From contig NZ_JAPZVR010000013.1 of assembly GCF_027622855.1 (NCBI RefSeq), positions 74,108-113,358 of the forward strand: a stretch of DNA of 39,251 nucleotides, in the 5' to 3' direction. Source of the DNA: Glycomyces algeriensis. GTDB taxonomy: Bacteria; Actinomycetota; Actinomycetes; Mycobacteriales; Micromonosporaceae. This document shows, in pieces, positions 7,584 to 14,584 of the stretch (the first letter of the stretch is position 1; each line of letters starts with the position of its first letter). The notes under the pieces are model-generated. The model saw only the letters and a list, made by a program, of their open reading frames with translations, was not told the DNA's origin and did no database searches. Made by a program: the position numbers and the translations under genes.

Positions 7584-8465
7584 TTAGGCCTCGCGGGGTG
7601 CGGGGCTCGCCGCGACGGCGTCGACCAGGTCTTCGATCGCTCGCGGGCCGAGGTCGCCGTCTGCGACTACCGTGATGATACGACGCCTGGGGCCTTCCCC
7701 CGGGGCGGCCGTCAAGGGGGCGGTCCAGGCGAGCGCGGGGCCGGCGCCGAGGTAGTCGGCGCCGCGGACGAACCACGGGTCGCGTTCGGCCTGGCGGTTG
7801 ATGAGGACGAGGGTCCAGGGCGTGGGGCCGCTGTTGCGGAATGCGAGCCAGGGCGCGGTCGAGCCGTGGAGGTGTTCGATGCCGGTGAGTCCGGGGCCGA
7901 GGACGGTGGTGTCGCTCTCGCCGCCGGGCGCGCGCCAGAAGAATCCGCCGTATCCGGCGCCGGTGCGGCCCTTGGCGCCTGGGCTGGAGATGTCGAGCGG
8001 TTCGGGTGTCAGGTTGTGTAGGGAGTACCGGAAGTCGAGTGCCCATGCGCGGTGGTCGAGGGGCCGGGCGGCGATGCGTCGCCGTTCGCGTAGGAGCATG
8101 GTCCGGTCGGGGCCGATCCAGTGGAGTTCGTGGGCGAGGACGGTGTCGGTCCGGGTCTCCCACCTGTGGTGGCGCTGCACGCCGTGGTTGGGGAGCGGCA
8201 GCGAGCCTTTGCCGTGCACGTAGGTGCGTCCGCCCCAGAAGTTGGCGCCGCCGGCGTCGGGCACGGCGAGGCTGACGCCGAGGTGGTGGAGGTGGTCGGG
8301 CGGCATCGCTTCGGTCACGGCGGTGCCTGCGAGGGTGCGCACGGGGTGCAGGAAGGGTCTGGGCGACAACGTGTTCGGTACGTGCGGTCGCCAGACGTAC
8401 TCGGCGACCGTGCGCCCGCCGAGCATGAGCGGCACGGTCTGTACGAGGGTGTTCGGGTCATGCAT
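7584..8465 (-). CDS. DUF6807 (PmoA-like) protein, copy 1
   Basis: A 293-residue paralog of the gene next to it. It has the same block order: AEYVWRPHVPN, PRPFLHPVRTLAGT, DHLHHLGVSLAVPDAGG, NFWGGRTYVHGKG, LRERRRIA, GAGYGGFFWRAPGG, WFVRGADYLGAGP and a C-terminal VVADGDLG. No signal peptide is present. Its ATG overlaps the GH43 stop by 8 bp, showing tight coupling. The two copies have diverged across most of their length, so the duplication looks old and both are probably kept for different substrates or as a heterodimer. The old name (methane monooxygenase PmoA) is misleading. Confidence 0.87.
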   Translation of the reverse strand: MHDPNTLVQTVPLMLGGRTVAEYVWRPHVPNTLSPRPFLHPVRTLAGTAVTEAMPPDHLHHLGVSLAVPDAGGANFWGGRTYVHGKGSLPLPNHGVQRHHRWETRTDTVLAHELHWIGPDRTMLLRERRRIAARPLDHRAWALDFRYSLHNLTPEPLDISSPGAKGRTGAGYGGFFWRAPGGESDTTVLGPGLTGIEHLHGSTAPWLAFRNSGPTPWTLVLINRQAERDPWFVRGADYLGAGPALAWTAPLTAAPGEGPRRRIITVVADGDLGPRAIEDLVDAVAASPAPREA

Positions 8466-9972
8466 CGGTGTCCGCCGCAGTGACGCGCACGGCGTCGAAC
8501 GAGGCGGAGCCCTCGCCAGTGGCGAACAGGCCGAGCGCGGCCCCTACCCAGCGTCCTTCGGTGGCTTGGAACGCCTCGCCGACCGGCTGCGTGGCCTCGC
8601 CGGGCAGGTGCGCGAAGAACTGGCAGCGGCCGGTGGCGTCGACTTCGACGCCGACCGTGACCGCAGGGGCATCGAGCGGGAACGGGCTGCCGTTGTCGTG
8701 CGGCGGTTCGCCGTCCTGGGCGGTGCGGCAGGTGACGACGGTGCCGTTTTCGGTGCGGGCCAGGCCGATCCAGGCGTAGTCGTCGCCGACGACGGCGAGA
8801 CCGGCGGTCGCACCGGGTTCGGCGTCGAGGCGCATGGTCGTCTCGGCCCGGCACCCGCCGTCGGGGAGGCGCTGGCCGAGGAGGTTCGGGAGGAACCGCA
8901 GGTCGGGATCGACATGGGGGACGCAGGTCAGTGTGAGGCCGGAGCCGGTTGCGGCCCAGCCGGGTTTGGGGTTGGCCTGCCAGGCCCATTGCGGGCCGAT
9001 GCCCGTGGCGAAGTCGTCGGAGGTGGCGGGCGCGGCGGGCGTCTCGCCTTGCAAGGGCTTGGGGTGCACGGTGACCGGGCGACCCTTGTCGCCGATGACG
9101 GGCCAGCCGTCGTCGTCCCATCGCATCGGCTGGAGGTGGACGACGCGACCGAACACGCCCTTGTCCTGGAAGTGCAGGAACCAGTCGTCGCCGCCTTGAG
9201 TGGTCACCCAGGCGCCCTGGTGGGGCCCGTTGATATCGGTGTCGCCCTGTTCGAGGACGATGCGCTCCTCGTATGGGCCGAGGGGGTTGCGGGATCGGAA
9301 GGCGGACTGCCAGCCGTCCGCGACGCCGCCGGCGGGGGCGAAGATCCAGTACCAGCCGTCGCGTTCGTAGAACTTGGGTCCTTCGAGGGTGCGGTAGCCG
9401 GGCAGCTCGTCACCGTCGATGACCACGGCGCCCGCATCGAGGAGTTCGGTCGCGTCCTCGCTCATGCGGTGCACGGTGAGGCGGTTGTTGATGCCGGCGC
9501 GGCTCTTGGCCCAGCCGTGCACCAGGTACGCCGAACCGTCCGACGCCCATAGTGGACAAGGGTCGATGAGTCCCTTGCCGCCCTTGAGGAGGTGCGGGGT
9601 GGTCCACTTCCCCGCCGGGTCTTCGGCGCTGGTGACGAAGAGTCCCCGGTCGGGGTCGGGGTAGACGATCCAGTACCGGCCGGCGTGGTGGCGCAGGGCC
9701 GGGGCCCAGACGCCGCCGCCGCGCTGCGGCGTGCGGAAGTCGGCTTCGGGCACGAGCCGGTCGAGGGCGTGGCCGATGATCGTCCAGTTCACGAGGTCGC
9801 GGCTGTGGAGGACCGGCAGGCCCGGCACGCGGTGGAAGCTCGAGGCGATGAGGTAGTAGTCGTCGCCGACGCGGATCGCGTCGGGGTCGGACCAGTCGGC
9901 TCGCAGGACCGGGTTGCGGTAGGTGCCGTCGCCGTTGTCGGCGGTGCTGTGCCGCAAGAGGAAATGGCTCAA
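8458..9972 (-). CDS. GH43 glycosidase (xylosidase/arabinofuranosidase type)
   Basis: A 504-residue intracellular glycoside hydrolase, family 43, two-domain (XynB-like) type. The N-terminal five-bladed propeller holds the expected acidic triad: D29 in WSDPDAIRVGDDYYL (general base), D137 in IDPCPLW (pKa modulator) and E197 in TLEGPKFYE (acid). The C-terminal ~190 residues form a beta-sandwich domain (DDFATGIGPQWAWQANP onward) as in exo-acting beta-xylosidases and arabinofuranosidases. There is no signal peptide, so it should act on imported oligosaccharides. The start is a TTG at 9972 with AGGAAC 4 nt upstream. No in-frame ATG lies near, and longer frames run into the permease gene. Confidence 0.88.
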   Translation of the reverse strand: MSHFLLRHSTADNGDGTYRNPVLRADWSDPDAIRVGDDYYLIASSFHRVPGLPVLHSRDLVNWTIIGHALDRLVPEADFRTPQRGGGVWAPALRHHAGRYWIVYPDPDRGLFVTSAEDPAGKWTTPHLLKGGKGLIDPCPLWASDGSAYLVHGWAKSRAGINNRLTVHRMSEDATELLDAGAVVIDGDELPGYRTLEGPKFYERDGWYWIFAPAGGVADGWQSAFRSRNPLGPYEERIVLEQGDTDINGPHQGAWVTTQGGDDWFLHFQDKGVFGRVVHLQPMRWDDDGWPVIGDKGRPVTVHPKPLQGETPAAPATSDDFATGIGPQWAWQANPKPGWAATGSGLTLTCVPHVDPDLRFLPNLLGQRLPDGGCRAETTMRLDAEPGATAGLAVVGDDYAWIGLARTENGTVVTCRTAQDGEPPHDNGSPFPLDAPAVTVGVEVDATGRCQFFAHLPGEATQPVGEAFQATEGRWVGAALGLFATGEGSASFDAVRVTAADTDA

Positions 9973-9998
9973 GGTGTTCCTGTTCGTGGTGCGGGCCG

Positions 9999-10901
9999 CT
10001 ATTTGAGGCCGGTGGTGGCGATGCCTTTGACCAGGTATTTCTGCCCAGCGATGAAGAAGCCGATGATGGGCGCGAGGGAGAGCACCGACATCGCGAACAT
10101 CTGGCCCCACTGGGACTGGCCCTCGGAGTCGATGAACTGGCGCAGCGCGAGCGGCACGGTGTACAGCTCCGGGTCGGTCAGGTACAGGAGCGGTCCGAAG
10201 AACTCGTTCCACACGGAGATGAACGTGAAGATCGCGGTGGTCGCGAACGCGGGGCGGCACAGCGGCAGGATGATGCTCCAGAAGGTGCGGAACGGTCCGC
10301 AGCCGTCGATGCGGGCCGCGTCGTCGAGCTCCTGCGGGAGCGAGCGCATGAACTGCACCATCAGGAAGATGTAGAACGCGTTGGTGGCCAGGAAGTTCGG
10401 GACCAGGAGCGGGTAGTACGTGTTGAGCCACCCGAGTTTCGCGAACAGGATGTACTGCGGGATGAGCAGCACGTGCCCGGGGAGCATCATCGTGCCGAGC
10501 ATGAGCGCGAAGAAGAGCTTGCGGCCGGTGAAGTTGAGGCGCGCGAACCCGTACGCCGCGAGGGAGCAGGAGAACAGGTTGCCGACGATGCTGAGCACGA
10601 CGATGATGATCGAGTTCGAGAAGTAGATCCCGAAGTCGTACTCGAGTGCGTTCCAGCCCTCGGTGTAGTTCGACGGGCTCCATTCGGCCGGCCACAGCGA
10701 GAGGTCCTCGAAGATGAGGCCGTTCGGTTTGAGCGAGCTGGAGACGAGCCACAGCAGCGGGTACATCATGACCAGGCCGATGACGCACAGGATCACGTGG
10801 CGGGAGAAGCGGCTCTTGCGGGTGCTGCCGAACCGCTCGATGAGCGCGTCGGCGTCCTCATTGGGTTTGGCGGCCCGAGGGGTTTGCAAGGTCTGAGACA
10901 T
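9999..10901 (-). CDS. Carbohydrate ABC transporter permease (MalG-type)
   Basis: A 300-residue inner-membrane protein with six hydrophobic segments and the cytoplasmic EAA loop that docks the ATPase (LPQELDDAARIDGCGPFRTF followed by LPLCRP). A cytoplasmic N-terminal tail of ~35 residues precedes the first helix (HVILCVIGLVMMYPLLWLV). It pairs with the MalF-type permease encoded just upstream (10-nt gap). No sugar-specific ATPase is in the operon. In actinobacteria such systems commonly share an MsiK-type ATPase encoded elsewhere, and that is the likely energy source here. Confidence 0.93.
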   Translation of the reverse strand: MSQTLQTPRAAKPNEDADALIERFGSTRKSRFSRHVILCVIGLVMMYPLLWLVSSSLKPNGLIFEDLSLWPAEWSPSNYTEGWNALEYDFGIYFSNSIIIVVLSIVGNLFSCSLAAYGFARLNFTGRKLFFALMLGTMMLPGHVLLIPQYILFAKLGWLNTYYPLLVPNFLATNAFYIFLMVQFMRSLPQELDDAARIDGCGPFRTFWSIILPLCRPAFATTAIFTFISVWNEFFGPLLYLTDPELYTVPLALRQFIDSEGQSQWGQMFAMSVLSLAPIIGFFIAGQKYLVKGIATTGLK

Positions 10902-10911
10902 GGGTGGGACC

Positions 10912-11859
10912 TCAGCTGTCGTAGTTGACCCAGTACTTGGCGGTGAAGAAGGTGATCGCGGTGAACACGGCGATGATCACGAGCAGCGTCCAGGCCATCG
11001 CCGAGGCGTAGCCCATGTTGAACTGGCCGAAGCCCTGCTGGTAGAGGTACAGGTTGTAGAACAATGTGGAGTTCGCCGGTCCGCCGCCGCCGTTGTTCAT
11101 GACGAAGCCCTGCGTGAACGTCTGGAACGAGGCGATGAGCGACTGGATCAGGTTGAAGAAGATGATCGGGCTCAGCAGCGGCAGGGTGATGGAGCGGAAC
11201 CGCCGCCATTTGGAGGCGCCGTCGACGGCGGCGGCCTCGTAGTACATGACGGGGATCTGCCGCAGCCCGGCCAGGAAGATCACCATGGGCGAGCCGAACG
11301 TCCAGATGTGCAGGATGATCAGCGTCGTGAGGGCGTAGTCGGGGTCGGAGGTCCAGGAGATCGCGTCGATCCCGAACCAGCCGAGGAACGCGTTCACGAT
11401 CCCGTCGAACCCGAACACGTAGCGCCACAAGAGGACGACGGCGACGCTCGCCCCGAGGAGCGAGGGCAGGTAGAACACGGCCCGGTACCAGGGCAGGCCC
11501 CGGATGCCGCGGTTGAGGATCATCGCCACGCCCAGGGCGGCCGCGAGCGAGAGCGGCACGGACACGAACGTGTAGACGAACGTGACCTTGAGGGACTTGA
11601 GCAGCACTGGGTCGCTGAACATGTCCGCGAAGTTCTCCAGGCCGATCCACTTCGGAGCGTTCAGCAGGTTGTAGTCGGTGAACGCGAGGTAGAGCGACGC
11701 GAAGAACGGGACGATCGTGAAGAGCATCCCGATGAACCAGGGCAGCAGGAACAGGTAGCCGGCGCGGTCTTTGCGCACCCCCCTGCGCCGCTTTGTCTGC
11801 GGCGCAGGAGGGGCGACCGCCCCCGGCATGACGGCGGTCTCGGTCGACGTGGTGGTCAC
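10912..11859 (-). CDS. Carbohydrate ABC transporter permease (MalF-type)
   Basis: A 315-residue permease with six membrane helices, a Pro- and Arg-rich cytoplasmic N-terminus (PPAPQTKRRRGVRKDRAGY) and the EAA motif YYEAAAVDGASKWRRFRSITLP. It forms the translocation pore with the MalG-type subunit. The start is a GTG that overlaps the stop of the binding-protein gene (GTGA), which indicates translational coupling. Longer frames upstream lie inside the binding-protein gene. Confidence 0.93.
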   Translation of the reverse strand: MTTTSTETAVMPGAVAPPAPQTKRRRGVRKDRAGYLFLLPWFIGMLFTIVPFFASLYLAFTDYNLLNAPKWIGLENFADMFSDPVLLKSLKVTFVYTFVSVPLSLAAALGVAMILNRGIRGLPWYRAVFYLPSLLGASVAVVLLWRYVFGFDGIVNAFLGWFGIDAISWTSDPDYALTTLIILHIWTFGSPMVIFLAGLRQIPVMYYEAAAVDGASKWRRFRSITLPLLSPIIFFNLIQSLIASFQTFTQGFVMNNGGGGPANSTLFYNLYLYQQGFGQFNMGYASAMAWTLLVIIAVFTAITFFTAKYWVNYDS

Positions 11860-13193
11860 CCTTCGATCGCCGCCGTGGCCTCGGCGATGAACTGGGCGGC
11901 CCCGTCGGCGGGCGACTGGCGGCCGAACTCGACTTCGACGGCGATGACGTCGAGGAAGTCGGCGATCGCGCTGCCGCCGGGCGGGTACGTGTAGGAGCGC
12001 GGCAGGTCCTCGCCCTGCAGGCCCATGAGGTACTCGGTCGCGGTCAGGTCGTCCGGCTCCAGCGAGTCCTTGATCTCCTCGGCCACGGCCGAACTCGCGG
12101 GCACGCCGCGGGTGGTGCCGGTCGCGAGCGAGGCCTCCGGGTCGTTGGTGAGGAAGTCGAGGAGCTTCACGGCCTCCTTCGGGTGCTTCGAGGCCGCGGC
12201 CACGGACCACAGGTGCGGGCAGTCAACCGATTGCCCGCGCCGGACTGCCTGCGTCTCACCGGGAATGCGGAGGAGCGCGAGGGTCCCGCCGCAGGCCTCG
12301 TTGTAGCCCAGGAAGTTGTTCGTCGGGATGATCTGCGACGCGAGCTTGCCCTGCGCGATGTACGACTGGTCGGCGCCGCCGCCGATCTCCTCGAAGAAGC
12401 CCGCGGGCGGGTAGGCGCCGGACCGGCGCATCCCGTCGGCCAGGTTGAACCAGGCCTCCATCGTGGCCGCGGTGACCCCGAGCTTCCCGTCCTCCGTGAA
12501 GAGGTCCTCGCCCTGCTGGCGGACCCAGACCACGAGGTTCTGGAGCGTCTGCACGTCGTAGCCGGTGCCGTAGACCTCCTGGCCGGAGGCGTCGCTGATC
12601 GCCTGCGCGAAGGCCGCCAGGTCGTCCCAGCTCCACGTGTTCCCGTCCGGGACGGCCACACCGTACTGCTCGGCGAAGTCCTTGCGGATCACGAAGCCGA
12701 CCGCGTTGAGCCCGGCCGGCACCCCGAACACGCTGCCGTCCACTTCGGCCAGATTGGCCGCGTTCTCGCTGAGGCCGCTCAGGTCGATGTCGTCGGCGTA
12801 CTCGTTGAGGTCCAGGAGCGCGCCCCGGTCGGCGTACTCGCGCAGGGAGTCCATGCGCATCGCCATGAGGTCCGGCGCGTCGTTCGCGGCGAAGCGGGTC
12901 GCGAGCTTGTCCTGGTACGGACCGGAGTCCTGGTACTCGACCTTGATCGTGATGTCCGGGTTGGCCTCCAGGAAGACGTCGAGCGCCGCCTGGGTCTTCT
13001 CGGCCCGGGTGGCGTCGCCCCACCAGACCATGTTGAGGGTGACGCCGTCACCGCTCTCGTCATCACCGCCCCCGCCGAAGCCGCGCCCGCAGGCGGCGAG
13101 CCCGGGGACGGCGGCCAGGCCGAGGCCGGAGAGCTTGAACAGGTTGCGGCGGTTGAGCTCCGAATTGGAGGCGGGGGGTCGTTCAGTGGTCAC
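11856..13193 (-). CDS. Extracellular sugar-binding lipoprotein (ABC transporter)
   Basis: A 445-residue solute-binding protein, first gene of the glycan operon. The signal region carries a twin-arginine motif (NRRNLFKL) and a lipobox GLAAC with the lipidated cysteine at about residue 35. It is therefore probably Tat-exported and anchored to the outer face of the membrane. The mature part has the bacterial family-1 binding-protein pattern (LNMVWWGDATRAEKTQAALDVFLEANPDI, then APDLMAM and FGVPAGLNAVGFVIRKD). It delivers oligosaccharides to the two permeases. The start is a GTG with AAGGGA about 8 nt upstream. The ligand is not determinable, but the GH43 and pectate lyase point to pectic or arabinoxylan fragments. 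Confidence 0.92.
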   Translation of the reverse strand: MTTERPPASNSELNRRNLFKLSGLGLAAVPGLAACGRGFGGGGDDESGDGVTLNMVWWGDATRAEKTQAALDVFLEANPDITIKVEYQDSGPYQDKLATRFAANDAPDLMAMRMDSLREYADRGALLDLNEYADDIDLSGLSENAANLAEVDGSVFGVPAGLNAVGFVIRKDFAEQYGVAVPDGNTWSWDDLAAFAQAISDASGQEVYGTGYDVQTLQNLVVWVRQQGEDLFTEDGKLGVTAATMEAWFNLADGMRRSGAYPPAGFFEEIGGGADQSYIAQGKLASQIIPTNNFLGYNEACGGTLALLRIPGETQAVRRGQSVDCPHLWSVAAASKHPKEAVKLLDFLTNDPEASLATGTTRGVPASSAVAEEIKDSLEPDDLTATEYLMGLQGEDLPRSYTYPPGGSAIADFLDVIAVEVEFGRQSPADGAAQFIAEATAAIEG

Positions 13194-13228
13194 GCTGGTG
13201 GTCCCTTCACACGGACGAGGGGTCGGGC

Positions 13229-13285
13229 CATCGATCGGACTCGATGAGTGGGACCAGGCTAGGACCGCGCACGGGGTTATGTCAA
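13229..13285 (-). promoter_or_regulatory. Glycan-operon promoter with downstream dyad
   Basis: On the minus strand TTGACA (13285-13280) and TAGCCT (13261-13256) are spaced by 18 nt, a strong housekeeping-type promoter for the binding-protein operon. A dyad CATCGA-N6-TCGATG (13229-13246) falls over the expected transcript start and early leader, where a repressor would block it. A poly-A/T stretch (13289-13317) upstream of the -35 looks like an UP-type element. The ROK protein encoded in the operon is the natural candidate repressor. Confidence 0.6.
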
Positions 13286-13322
13286 GTCATGAAAAAAATT
13301 AAATGGAAGTTTCGGCAACCCA

Positions 13323-13352
13323 TTGACGCAAATCGATGACCGTGCTTAGGCT
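13323..13352 (+). promoter_or_regulatory. Pectate lyase promoter
   Basis: TTGACG (13323-13328) and TAGGCT (13347-13352) with an 18-nt spacer. A single CGATG half-site lies within the spacer, matching half of the dyad on the other side of this divergent region. The lyase and the uptake operon may therefore respond to the same regulator. Confidence 0.6.
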
Positions 13353-13393
13353 GGGCCCTGCAGACGCCCACCCTCCACCGATAGGAGCGTCAC

Positions 13394-14455
13394 ATGAACC
13401 CTTCCGAGACAGGGCTTCAGCGCCGCCGGAGGCTGCGCCGCGCCCTCGTCGCGGCCACTGCCGCCGCGGGCCTGGTGCTCGCCGGGCTCGTCACCGCCAC
13501 CGCCCTCCCGGGCGCGAACGCCGTCCCGCCGAGCCGCCCCAAGCAGGGCTGGTCCGACACGGCCGACGGCTTCGCGTCTCTCCCCGGACTGGGACGCGGC
13601 CCCACCACGGGCGGCGCCGCCGGCGAGACGGTCACCGTCGACACCATGGAAGAACTCAACCGCTACGTCACGGCCGCCGAGCCGTACGTCATCCAGGTCG
13701 CGGACGCGATCAACATCGACCCCAAGGGCACCGAGCTCAAAGTCGCCTCGAACAAGACCATCATCGGCGTCGGCACCGCGGGCGAGATCGTCGGCGGCGG
13801 GTTCTTCCTCGGCACCGGCGTCCACAATGTCATCATCCGCAACCTCACCATCCGCGACACCCTCATGCCCGAGGACGACCCGGACGACAAGGACTTCGAC
13901 TACGACGCGATCCAGCTCGACACCGCCGACCACATCTGGATCGACCACAACACCCTCACCCGCATGAACGACGGGCTCCTCGACAGCCGCAAGGACACCA
14001 CGTTCCTCACCGTCTCCTGGAACCGGTTCTTCGACAACAACAAGACCTTCGGGATCGGCTGGACGCCCAACGTGACCGCGCAGATCACCATCCACCACAA
14101 CTGGTTCAAGAACACCGTGCAGCGCAACCCGAGCGCCGACAACATCGCGAACCTGCACATGTACAACAACTACCTGCAGAACGCCTCCGCGTACGGCAAC
14201 TACGTGCGCGGCGCGACCAGCGCGGTGATCGAGAACAGCTACTACGAGGGCACGCACAACCCGTACTACACCGTCGCGGGCGAACTGGTCCAGCGCGGCA
14301 ACATCACCGTCGACTGCACCTGGGACGACGTGATCCGCGAGCAGGGCGACGCGTTCGACCCCCGCGACTTCTACGACTACAAGGCCGATCCGGCAGCCGC
14401 CGTTCCGGCGCTCCTCAGCGAATTCAGCGGACCGCAGCCCGAGATTGGGACCTGA
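13394..14455 (+). CDS. Secreted pectate lyase, family PL1
   Basis: A 353-residue secreted lyase that would cleave polygalacturonate by beta-elimination. A signal peptide (RRRRLRR n-region, hydrophobic core, likely cleavage after ALPGANA near residue 43) is followed by the right-handed beta-helix. Family motifs include the calcium-site stretch DYDAIQLD (D171, D176), the IWIDH motif (residues 181-185) and VQRNPSADN with a likely catalytic arginine (R244). HMYNNYL is the usual parallel-helix rung after it. AGGAG lies 6 nt before the ATG. It diverges from the glycan-uptake operon, consistent with extracellular depolymerisation feeding that transporter. Confidence 0.93.
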   Translation: MNPSETGLQRRRRLRRALVAATAAAGLVLAGLVTATALPGANAVPPSRPKQGWSDTADGFASLPGLGRGPTTGGAAGETVTVDTMEELNRYVTAAEPYVIQVADAINIDPKGTELKVASNKTIIGVGTAGEIVGGGFFLGTGVHNVIIRNLTIRDTLMPEDDPDDKDFDYDAIQLDTADHIWIDHNTLTRMNDGLLDSRKDTTFLTVSWNRFFDNNKTFGIGWTPNVTAQITIHHNWFKNTVQRNPSADNIANLHMYNNYLQNASAYGNYVRGATSAVIENSYYEGTHNPYYTVAGELVQRGNITVDCTWDDVIREQGDAFDPRDFYDYKADPAAAVPALLSEFSGPQPEIGT

Positions 14456-14481
14456 GCTGCCGGGGTGCTCCTAGATAGACA

Positions 14482-14584
14482 CCGCCGTTGAATTCGGCGG
14501 CGGCCCCCCGGGGGGGGGCCCCGCCCCCGGGGGCGCCCCCCCCGGGCCCCCCCCCCCGCCCGGGGCCGCGGGTGTACCGGAGCG
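14482..14584. other. Convergent intergenic region with G/C-only stretch
   Basis: Between the converging lyase and acylase-GNAT genes there is a small hairpin (CCGCCG / CGGCGG, 7-nt loop, 14482-14500). It is followed by ~70 bases made only of G and C, mostly homopolymer runs. A real terminator is expected here. The homopolymers look like a hairpin that was read or assembled badly. Confidence 0.5.

Noticed and set aside
6678-8465. Methane monooxygenase PmoA
   Set aside because: The old family name is misleading; there are no PmoA-type membrane helices or copper site, and the context is sugar catabolism.
8458-10788. A 776-codon version of the GH43 gene
   Set aside because: The extra 5' part lies in the wrong frame over the permease gene; the TTG at 9972 has a ribosome site and the family start.
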